Assembly (NCBI GenBank): GCA_964452575.1
Contig: CAYVMN010000103.1
Location: forward strand, 1 to 16,240
From: CAYVMN01 sp964452575
GTDB taxonomy: Bacteria > Desulfobacterota > DSM-4660 > Desulfatiglandales > Desulfatiglandaceae
DNA length: 16,240 bases
Reading direction: 5' to 3'
Positions 7,787 to 13,877 of the stretch are shown here, piece by piece. Made by a program: the position numbers and the translations under genes. How positions within the stretch are numbered: position 1 is the stretch's first letter; every line of letters begins with the position of its first letter. A model generated the notes under the pieces. That model searched no databases and had not been told where the DNA came from. It was given only the letters and a program-made list of their open reading frames with translations.

Positions 7787-8129
7787 TTTCAGAGCTTCTC
7801 AGAATGTCCACCGATCGATAGCTATTTTAGAAAAATAAGTAATCCGCATTTTGAGCTTGTCAAGAGGCCTACGAAATCTTGATGAGGCTGCCTAAGAGAC
7901 TGTTGACAATACCTTGACAAAGAAGTGAATATGATTAATTTTATAAGAAACTATGCAACATGCTGCTATTGTTGGTTTAAATCTATTCTGCCCTTTCCCA
8001 TGTGGTCTGTTTTCTGAAAAGGGGGCGCCTATAAGGAGCACTCTGGATTGGAAAAAGCGAATAAAGATAAGCGGCAATCTCATCTGTTTCTTGATCTCCC
8101 AAACCATATCTATTCAAGGGTGGTAAATC
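7787..8129. other. Intergenic region upstream of the 120-residue gene
   Basis: No supported gene lies in these 343 bases. Two perfect TTGACA hexamers at 7903-7908 and 7914-7919, 11 bases apart, sit before the AT-rich stretch 7926-7950, which contains TATGAT (7930-7935) and TATAAG (7942-7947). None of the pairings has ideal 16-18 base spacing with a good -10 hexamer, so a promoter is likely somewhere here but not resolved. Confidence 0.35.
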
Positions 8130-8492
8130 ATGACGAGACAGCTTTCCTTTAGTGGGTATGAGCGCAAGTTACTGCCTCAATTCAGGGAAAAGATGAACAA
8201 AGCGGAGTCTACCGAAGACGTAAAGAAGTTTTTCATTCAAACCGTGGAAGAATTGCTCAATGGTGTTCTCGATGAAAGGGTAAAAGTGAAAGAAGAGGAT
8301 GTTGAGCTGCTCCCTGATTCTGATCCCTATTATCAAATGAGTGAGCGGCTGCGAGCAGATAAGTTGTTCAAATCCTATTGGACTGAGTCGGATCTTCCTC
8401 ATGTGATCCATCGGCTGGCGGAATCGGCAGCCGGGCGGTACAAGCACCTGGAAAAACATCCGGAGAAGACCGAAGTTAAGATCAGGATGTGA
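8130..8492 (+). CDS. Hypothetical protein, 120 residues
   Basis: The ATG at 8130 follows AAGGGTGG with 6 bases of spacing, and the translation has normal protein composition. It is predicted largely helical, soluble and strongly charged, with no signal peptide, membrane segment or cysteines. The N-terminal part (FSGYERKLLPQFREKMNKAE) leads into a helix carrying VEELLNGVLDERV. An acidic stretch near 50-66 and a basic tail (KHLEKHPEKTEVKIRM) follow. I do not recognise a named family. The composition suggests a real, conserved small cytoplasmic protein. The next downstream frames are tiny. Confidence 0.7.
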   Translation: MTRQLSFSGYERKLLPQFREKMNKAESTEDVKKFFIQTVEELLNGVLDERVKVKEEDVELLPDSDPYYQMSERLRADKLFKSYWTESDLPHVIHRLAESAAGRYKHLEKHPEKTEVKIRM

Positions 8493-8544
8493 GCTCGCTG
8501 GACGACAAAGCCTATTGGATCAACCCAACTGAGGGAGGCAGGGA

Positions 8545-8616
8545 ATGGAAGATGAACTTAGAAGCATACAAAGAATAAGCCGTGTCGGCTATCTGCTCAC
8601 GAGGCTTCGACTGTAA
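8545..8616 (+). CDS. Possible 23-residue peptide
   Basis: A short frame from the ATG at 8545 to TAA at 8614-8616, preceded by GAGGGAGG with suitable spacing. The product is basic and amphipathic. The ribosome binding site is the only support; it may be a leader peptide, a remnant or chance. Confidence 0.2.
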   Translation: MEDELRSIQRISRVGYLLTRLRL

Positions 8617-8631
8617 AGAAGAAGAAATGAG

Positions 8632-8766
8632 ATGGAGATAAGGGAGGCCATAGCAAAAAGACTAAAGGACATAGGCGCTCTAAAGGATGGGGTAGGGATT
8701 GAACGGACCCTTCTTATAAACCTCCGGGGTTATGTAGATAAGATTTTAGAGTCTTGCGCGCATTAG
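8632..8766 (+). CDS. Possible 44-residue hypothetical protein
   Basis: The frame runs from the ATG at 8632 to TAG at 8764-8766, six bases before the end of the convergent gene at 8773. The translation (start MEIREAIAKRLKDIG) has a normal composition: an amphipathic helix, then a second segment with LLINLRGYVDKILES. An AGAAGAAG purine stretch lies upstream, a weak ribosome binding site. The protein-like composition makes it a plausible small gene or a gene remnant. No family is recognised. Confidence 0.35.
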   Translation: MEIREAIAKRLKDIGALKDGVGIERTLLINLRGYVDKILESCAH

Positions 8767-8772
8767 AGTATA

Positions 8773-9081
8773 TTATTGCTGATTTCCGAAGTCGGTAACA
8801 TCGTCAGGTAGGGTTTTTGCATTCCTTAGATTAAACGCATCGGCTACATTCTCATAGCGAGGGAGTGTTTTAGAGACGGAATCTTTTATCCGGCTCCTAA
8901 CGGTGTGCACCTCCGGAAGGGTTCGCAAGCGGTCGGCCACATACCGGCCTGCGGCTTCCAATCGATCCCTATTCTGCATATGATTCTGCTTGATCTGATC
9001 GAGTTCCTGCCAATTTAGTCCAGTGCGGTCGAACTCCGTGCTGGAGATTCCAAATTTTTCCAAGAACACGCTTTTTTCCAT
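8773..9081 (-). CDS. Short protein resembling the N terminus of a RelA/SpoT-domain protein
   Basis: The 102-residue frame starts at an ATG with AAGGAGG ideally placed, so it is probably translated. The first 70 residues (FLEKFGISSTEFDRTGLNW, then a helix, then ADRLRTLPEVHTVRSRIKD) resemble the segment just ahead of the catalytic core in stand-alone RelA/SpoT nucleotidyltransferases, where the phrase V-x-x-R-x-K-D precedes the synthetase site. The rest of that domain is missing. After RIKD the sequence diverges and ends within 35 residues, and I found no continuation in the other frames downstream. It is therefore most likely a truncated copy without ppGpp synthetase activity. The family link comes from memory of sequence patterns, so it is tentative. 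Confidence 0.5.
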   Translation of the reverse strand: MEKSVFLEKFGISSTEFDRTGLNWQELDQIKQNHMQNRDRLEAAGRYVADRLRTLPEVHTVRSRIKDSVSKTLPRYENVADAFNLRNAKTLPDDVTDFGNQQ

Positions 9082-9311
9082 GAATGCCTCCTTCGCATTT
9101 CCCTTTAGAAATGAAGATGAAACAGGGCATTATACGATTTTGGCCCCTTCATGGTTTTGCGAGTAAGGTACACCCCCAATTTAGGAAGGAGCATTGAGCC
9201 CTTCTAAAACTCCTCTCGACGCCATTTCTCTACAACTCAAAATTTTAGTCCTGCCCTCGGCCCTGTCAAGGCTCAGCACACGTCGGGACGATCAAAAATT
9301 GCGCCCCAACC

Positions 9312-9340
9312 TTGACAAGATTTTGGTCAATGATTATTTT
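9312..9340 (+). promoter_or_regulatory. Candidate sigma70 promoter of groESL
   Basis: TTGACA at 9312-9317 and TATTTT at 9335-9340 are separated by exactly 17 bases. Transcription would begin near 9347, giving a leader of about 145 bases before the groES ATG. The -35 is perfect and the -10 matches 4/6. Confidence 0.5.
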
Positions 9341-9356
9341 TTTAAAATCAATAATC
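9312..9356. repeat. Inverted repeats overlapping the groESL promoter, candidate operator
   Basis: TTGAC (9312-9316) and GTCAA (9326-9330) form an inverted repeat with a 9-base gap that includes the -35 hexamer. GATTATT (9332-9338) and AATAATC (9350-9356) form a second one across the -10 and predicted start site. Either could be a repressor site, but AT-rich sequence produces such palindromes by chance. Confidence 0.35.
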
Positions 9357-9490
9357 CACCATTATATCAATTAGTTATGGTTTGCTGGCTAGTTGCATAT
9401 CGGGTTTTTCCTTAGTAGGCAATGATCCATTAAAGAAAATTTTCAATTTTCTCGAAATTTTTTTGTCATTAAGAAAGGAGGTTTTGGGAG

Positions 9491-9781
9491 ATGAACATTA
9501 GACCATTGAATGACAGAGTGCTCGTCCTAAGGATCGAAGAAGAGGAGAAGACATCGGGGGGAATCATCATTCCGGACACGGCAAAGAAGAAGCCCCAGGA
9601 AGGTAAGGTGGTGGCAGTCGGCCCCGGGAAGTTAAACGATGATGGGAAACGAGTCCCGCTTGAGGTAAAAAAGAACGATCGCGTGTTGTTCGGGAAATAT
9701 TCCGGAACGGACATCAAGATCGATGGCGTGGAACATCTCATCATGCGCGAGGATGACATCCTCGGGATTATCGAGAAGTGA
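9491..9781 (+). CDS. groES: Co-chaperonin GroES (Hsp10)
   Basis: GroES forms the seven-subunit lid of the GroEL folding chamber in the cytoplasm. The 96 residues match the family length. The N-terminal IRPLNDRVLV strand, the mobile loop (about 16-33, EEEEKTSGGIIIPDTAKKKP) that docks on GroEL, and the C-terminal YSGTDIKIDG and REDDILGII strands are all intact. AAAGGAGG lies 8 bases before the ATG. It precedes groEL by 19 bases, the usual groES-groEL operon. The gene shows no lesion, unlike its partner. Confidence 0.97.
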   Translation: MNIRPLNDRVLVLRIEEEEKTSGGIIIPDTAKKKPQEGKVVAVGPGKLNDDGKRVPLEVKKNDRVLFGKYSGTDIKIDGVEHLIMREDDILGIIEK

Positions 9782-9800
9782 TCGAGGGAGGTATTGAGCG

Positions 9801-11426
9801 ATGGCAAAGAAAGATATCAAATACAGCACTCAGGCGCGAGAAAAGATGATGAAAGGTGTGGATACCCTGGCCAATGCGGTGAAGGTTACCTTAGGCCCGA
9901 AGGGACGTAACGTGCTTCTTGAAAAATCCTGGGGCTCCCCAAACATCACCAAAGACGGTGTGACCGTGGCCAAGGAGATCGAACTTGAGGACAAGTTCGA
10001 GAACATGGGCGCCCAGATGGTCAAGGAGGTGGCCTCCAAGACATCTGACGTGGCCGGTGACGGGACGACCACGGCCACGATCCTTGCACAGGCCATATAT
10101 CGAGAGGGGTCCAAGCTGGTAGCGGCAGGTTCCAGCCCCATGGCCATCAAGCGGGGCATCGAGAAGTCCGTGGAAGCTGTGGTGGAAGAGCTAAGAAAGA
10201 TTTCAAAACCCACCAAGGACAAAACGGAAATAGCGCAGGTTGGCACTGTTTCTGCAAACAATGACAAGACGATTGGCGACATTATTGCCGAGGCCATGGA
10301 GAAGGTGGGTAAGGAGGGTGTGATCACGGTTGAAGAGGCCAAGAGCATGGAGACCACGCTGGAGATCGTGGAGGGCATGCAATTTGACAGGGGATACTTG
10401 AGCCCCTATTTCGTTACCGACCCAGAGAAGATGGAAGTTCATCTCGAGGATCCTTATATCTTGCTGCATGAGAAAAAGATCAGCAACATGAAAGACCTGG
10501 TGCCCCTACTGGAGCAGATCGCCAAATCGGGGAAGCCTCTCTTGCTTGTTGCAGAGGATGTGGAAGGCGAAGCCCTGGCCACCCTGGTTGTCAACAAGAT
10601 CCGGGGGACGCTCAAGTGTGCGGCTGTAAAGGCCCCTGGTTTTGGTGACCGTCGCAAGGCAATGCTGGAGGACATCGCGGTGCTGACCTGCGGGCAGGTG
10701 ATCAGTGAGGACCTTGGGATCAAGCTTGAGAACGTGACAACAAACGACCTGGGCACTGCCAAGAAGATCACCGTTGACAAGGACAACACCACCGTCGTGG
10801 ACGGAGGCGGGTCCAGGAGCGCACTTGAAGGTCGCGTCAAGCAGATCAGGGCACAGATTGAGGAGACAACCAGTGATTATGACCGTGAGAAACTCCAGGA
10901 ACGCCTGGCAAAGCTCATCGGCGGCGTGGCTGTAATAAATGTGGGAGCTGCAACCGAGGCCGAGATGAAGGAGAAAAACGCAAGGGTCGAAGATGCCCTC
11001 AATGCCACCCGGGCGGCGGTTGAAGAGGGCATTGTCCCGGGAGGCGGCGTTGCATTTGTTCGCGCCATAAAAGCCCTTGAAAAGACAAGTCTGGAGGGTG
11101 AAGAGCAGTTGGGCGTCGACCTTATCAAACGGGCCCTCGAAGAGCCTATAAGGCAGATTGCCAATAATGCCGGATTCGAGTGATCGGTGGTGGTCCAGAA
11201 GGTCATGGACGGAAAGGGTAATTTTGGGTTCAACGCGGAAACCGGCGACTATGAAGACCTGGTGAAGGCCGGGATCATTGATCCCACCAAGGTCACCCGG
11301 TTTGCACTTCAGAACGCTGCATCGGTAGCAGGGCTCCTGATGACCACGGAGGCGATGGTGGCTGAGAAACCGGAGGAAAAGAAGGCACCGGCAACGCCAC
11401 CCATGCCTTCGGAGGATATGTACTGA
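9801..11426 (+). CDS. groEL: Chaperonin GroEL, interrupted by an in-frame TGA
   Basis: GroEL is the 14-mer Hsp60 chaperonin that folds proteins with GroES. Codons 1-460 are an excellent match: KDIKYSTQAREKM start, VTLGPKGRNV, the ATP-binding GDGTTTAT, the apical domain, and NATRAAVEEGIVPGGG. Codon 461 (11181-11183) is TGA. The same reading frame then continues SVVVQKV and on through DPTKVTRFALQNAASVAGLL to a final TGA at 11424-11426. There is no frameshift; the TGA stands where most GroELs have glycine (AGxEGSVVV), so one G-to-T change from GGA explains it. Termination here would drop about 80 residues of the equatorial domain and should abolish ring assembly. The tail ends in a Pro-rich EDMY-type sequence, not GGM repeats. 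GAGGGAGG precedes the ATG. Possible causes are a sequencing error, a real nonsense mutation backed by another groEL copy, or recoding. Confidence 0.93.
11181..11183 (+). other. In-frame TGA codon inside groEL
   Basis: Position 11181 is 1380 bases (460 codons) from the groEL ATG, and the homologous GroEL sequence resumes at 11184 in the same frame. The codon replaces the glycine of the AGFE-G-SVVV motif. Elsewhere in the window TGA is a normal stop. Confidence 0.9.
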
Positions 11427-11427
11427 T

Positions 11428-11566
11428 CACCGCGGAGACGCAAAGGACGCAGAGAATAGCAACTTTTCCCTTGCCGTCCTCTCAACGGCAAGGGAAAAGT
11501 TGGTCTCGCTCTGAGCTATTGGCTTGATATGGGAATCAGCTCTGCGAACTCAGCGTCTCGGCGGTG
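11428..11566. repeat. 139-bp nested inverted-repeat (MITE-like) element
   Basis: The ends are 27-base imperfect inverted repeats: CACCGCGGAGACGC and onward at 11428-11454, against the complement of 11540-11566, matching at 22 of 27 positions. Inside lies a perfect 18-bp hairpin (11460-11477 with 11485-11502). There is no coding frame. Related 'CACCGCAGAGACGCAGAG' repeats are, from memory, widely scattered in Desulfobacterota and other environmental genomes. The element starts right after the groEL stop and ends 19 bases before the next gene. Confidence 0.75.
11460..11502 (+). terminator. Strong hairpin after groEL, possible transcription terminator
   Basis: An 18-bp perfect stem (left arm CAACTTTTCCCTTGCCGT) with a 7-base loop, 33 bases after the groEL stop. 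No U-run follows it, so it is not a standard intrinsic terminator. It could still end transcripts or protect the groESL mRNA 3' end, and it is the core of the surrounding repeat element. Confidence 0.45.
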
Positions 11567-11585
11567 AGCCTGAATGAGAATTTAG

Positions 11586-11810
11586 ATGCATGAAAAGGGA
11601 GACCATGATGCGTTAAAGATTGAAATTGAACGTGAGCATTTTGTGAGGGCCGCTCTTATAGCAGAGGAAATGGGTTTGCCTGAGGAGGAGATGAGGGATC
11701 TCCGCTACAGAGCGATTGGTCAGATGTCCGTCATCTCCAGGAATGCCCATGGAACCAAGCACCTTGCCCGGCAATACGGGCTTTCTATCACCACACTGGA
11801 AATTGCATAA
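11586..11810 (+). CDS. Hypothetical protein, 74 residues
   Basis: The frame runs from the ATG at 11586 to TAA at 11808-11810. The product is small, helical and charged, with EREHFVRAALIAEEMGLPEE, then DLRYRAIGQMSVISRNAHGT and LARQYGLSITTLEI. There is no signal peptide, membrane segment or cysteine. The ribosome binding site is weak, and the repeat element ends only 19 bases upstream, so the original leader may have been replaced. It sits about 24 bases ahead of the DUF6178-like gene and probably shares its transcript. I do not recognise a named family. The composition supports a real gene. Confidence 0.65.
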   Translation: MHEKGDHDALKIEIEREHFVRAALIAEEMGLPEEEMRDLRYRAIGQMSVISRNAHGTKHLARQYGLSITTLEIA

Positions 11811-11818
11811 ATTAGAAT

Positions 11819-12715
11819 TTGAGGAGGTTCAAGATATCTGAGAATTTTCATCTCCTTGTTCACGAAGAAGATGGCAGCCTTCAGAGGTTGAGAGACCTCG
11901 TCTCCCTTCCCGGCAGTCAAATCGTGAATCGAATTCTCGATGCTGAACACCCCGGCGATTTTATCCAGAAGCTTCCCTGTGAAGACTTTTTCTGGCTGGT
12001 CAAGAAAGTTGGAGAAGAGGACTCTCTGGCTCTCCTTCAACTGGCCTCCGTGGATCAGTGGGAGTATCTCCTTGACCTGGAGATATGGGAAAAGGACCGT
12101 CTCAATATATCTCATACTTCTCACTGGATGGGTCTATTGCAGCAAGCCAATTGCAGACAACTCGTTAGATGGCTATTTAGTGAGGGGGAATACCTTGCTT
12201 ATTATCACTTTTTCAGGACGCTTGAAGTAGTGGTGATAAGCGATAAGGATGAGGTTTTTAATATTCCAGACGGGCTTTTCAGCCTCGATGGTGTCTTCTA
12301 TATGAGGGTTTTTGACCCGCAATACCGGCAAACCATGGAGAATATTATCCGCGTCATGGCCGATGAAGACCTTACCAGGTACCAGGCCCTTCTCCTTGGG
12401 CTGGCTGGCGTGCTCCCTGCTGAAGTGGAAGAAGAGATGTACAGGCTTAGGAACGTGCGCTTAGCCGAGCACCGGGGAGGAATTCTCGAAGGTCTTCTTG
12501 CAAAAAGACCTCGATATTACGTTGGTCCCGATCAAAAGGAAGAATACAGGGACTTTGAATTGCTCTCGGATCTCCGAGAATGTTTGAACGTTCTCCGTGA
12601 GTTGATGGTGCTGGATGGACTTCTGGAGAAACTCGTGGAGTCTTATCCTCTGGTATCCACCAGTGACCTTAATGGAAAGTACTCAAGATTTGTGAGTATC
12701 GATACCGCTCACTGA
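11819..12715 (+). CDS. DUF6178-like protein, apparently shortened, start codon uncertain
   Basis: The sequence contains phrases I associate with DUF6178 proteins of Desulfobacterota: LPCEDFFWLVKKVGEEDSLA, LLQLASVDQWEYLLDLEIW, then SLDGVFYMRVFD, and GVLPAEVEEEMYRLRNVRLAE near residues 197-217. The family's biochemical role is unknown. After RLAE the sequence changes character and soon reaches a C-terminal block (DLRECLNVLRELMVLDGLLEKL). The 298 residues seem short for the family, so an internal deletion or C-terminal loss is possible. The only canonical start near the 5' end is a TTG at 11819, but it overlaps the strong ribosome binding site AGGAGG (11822-11827). At the ideal distance, 11834, the in-frame codon is ATA. 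A stop at 11813 blocks any upstream start. So either ATA or TTG is used, or the start codon has been lost. Confidence 0.75.
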   Translation: MRRFKISENFHLLVHEEDGSLQRLRDLVSLPGSQIVNRILDAEHPGDFIQKLPCEDFFWLVKKVGEEDSLALLQLASVDQWEYLLDLEIWEKDRLNISHTSHWMGLLQQANCRQLVRWLFSEGEYLAYYHFFRTLEVVVISDKDEVFNIPDGLFSLDGVFYMRVFDPQYRQTMENIIRVMADEDLTRYQALLLGLAGVLPAEVEEEMYRLRNVRLAEHRGGILEGLLAKRPRYYVGPDQKEEYRDFELLSDLRECLNVLRELMVLDGLLEKLVESYPLVSTSDLNGKYSRFVSIDTAH

Positions 12716-13199
12716 AAGTGAAGCTCAACAAGCCAAACATCAAGACCGGCCTAAAGCCATTTAATTAATCCACCTGTTATCTACACTCGATGCATCGGGA
12801 TAGTCCTGCACCATGAATCAGGCAGGATAAGGCAAAACGGAAGCATCTCTATCCCGTGACATATTGACTTGAATAAAGGCAAGATTCGAATTATTGTCCC
12901 AATGCAGGCCTTCGGCCGCAACCAAAGCAGTGGCCAGTGTTCAGGTTTCAACAAACCCCGAAGTCCTGACACCCGAAACCTGAAACCTCATTTCTAGCAA
13001 ATCAAAACGGCTGGCCTTGAAAAACATCTTCGCATTTTGCATAGAAGTTGCAAACTAAGATTCTAATTGTTCCAGATTGTTCTTGGCTACATGATCATGC
13101 TATTCTTATTGGAAGCCGGCTCCAAAACCGAGAGTCCAGGGAAGGTCATCTTCAGTGGATTATCCGGGGGGTTGTTGTATTTTTGGATTGGAGTTGGAG
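12716..13199. other. Gene-free region before the two-component system
   Basis: About 480 bases with no gene I can support. It contains the inverted repeat at 12940-12984 and, nearer the regulator gene, a weak promoter-like pair TTGTTC (13077-13082) and TATTCT (13101-13106) with 18-base spacing. Much of 12780-12990 looks like repeat-derived, non-coding DNA. Confidence 0.4.
12940..12984. repeat. Inverted repeat TTCAGGTTTC / GAAACCTGAA
   Basis: A perfect 10-bp inverted repeat (12940-12949 and 12975-12984), with a further GAAACCT copy continuing on the right side (12982-12988 region). The CAGGTTTCAGG-type word resembles dispersed intergenic repeats of environmental proteobacteria. Too short to be certain. 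Confidence 0.4.
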
Positions 13200-13877
13200 A
13201 TGCGAGTGCTTATAGTAGAAGATGATTTGGAGATTGCCTCTTTCATTATGACCGGGCTGAAGCAGGCGGGTTTTGGCGTGGATCACGCTGTGGATGGGGA
13301 GGATGGACTTCATCTAGCCCTGACACTGCCCTATGATGTGGCGATTATCGATATCATGCTGCCGAAGATGGACGGTCTGAGCCTTATCGAGGTCCTTCGA
13401 CGCGAAAAATGCGACACGCCCATCCTCATTCTCAGCGCCAAACGATCTGTGGACGAGCGGGTGCGGGGCCTGCAAATTGGCGCGGATGACTATCTAATAA
13501 AGCCCTTTGCCTATTCCGAACTGCTTGCCAGGGTTCAGGCACTGGTTCGCCGAGGCAGGACCTCTAGCGAACCCACGCGCCTGGTTTGCAGCGACCTTTC
13601 CCTGGACCTGTTGAAACGGGAGGTGCAACGGGGAGAGAAAAAAATTGAGTTGCAGCCGCGGGAGTTTGCCCTGCTCGAATACCTTATGTACAACAAAGAG
13701 CGGGTGCTCTCCAAAACCATGATCCTTGAGCATGTGTGGGATTTCCATTTTGATCCCCAGACAAACGCGGTCGATGTCCTGATCTCAAGGTTGCGAAGCA
13801 AGGTAGACAGAGATTTTCCGGAGAAATTGATTCATACCATTCGCGGCATCGGTTATGTCCTTAAAGCGTCTTCGTAA
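13200..13877 (+). CDS. OmpR/PhoB-family response regulator
   Basis: This is the DNA-binding half of a two-component system. The 225-residue product has a receiver domain (about 1-115) with the acidic pair D8-D9, phospho-acceptor D51 in IDIMLP, S79 and K101 in KPF. A winged-helix effector domain (about 125-222) follows, with the recognition segment TNAVDVLISRLRSKV and the terminal GIGYVL strand. The start is the ATG at 13200, preceded by GGAGTTGGAG. A GTG at 13155 would add 15 residues that do not belong to the receiver fold. Its 3' end overlaps the sensor kinase gene by 23 bases. Such regulators bind direct repeats spaced by about 11 bases, and a match lies at 15299-15315. Confidence 0.93.
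   Translation: MRVLIVEDDLEIASFIMTGLKQAGFGVDHAVDGEDGLHLALTLPYDVAIIDIMLPKMDGLSLIEVLRREKCDTPILILSAKRSVDERVRGLQIGADDYLIKPFAYSELLARVQALVRRGRTSSEPTRLVCSDLSLDLLKREVQRGEKKIELQPREFALLEYLMYNKERVLSKTMILEHVWDFHFDPQTNAVDVLISRLRSKVDRDFPEKLIHTIRGIGYVLKASS

Larger units (their letters stand above)
9082..9490. other. Regulatory region upstream of groES
   Basis: About 400 bases without a supported gene, becoming very AT-rich from about 9290. It holds the candidate groESL promoter at 9312-9340, the inverted repeats around it, and the groES ribosome binding site AAAGGAGG at 9475-9482. No CIRCE element (TTAGCACTC-N9-GAGTGCTAA) and no clear sigma32-type promoter were found. Confidence 0.5.

Noticed and set aside
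7892..8107. A 71-codon minus-strand frame
   Set aside because: No ribosome binding site, unlikely composition, and it covers the probable promoter region of the 8130 gene.
9194..9415. A 73-codon plus-strand frame ahead of groES
   Set aside because: It runs through the AT-rich promoter region and has no ribosome binding site or recognisable sequence.
9082..9490. CIRCE operator expected before groES
   Set aside because: No TTAGCACTC or GAGTGCTAA half-site is present on either strand.
9801..11426. UGA read as glycine (the code of Gracilibacteria/SR1), since the groEL TGA stands at a Gly position
   Set aside because: nifU, nifS, cysE, sir2, groES and groEL itself all end with TGA at natural C termini, so UGA is a stop here.
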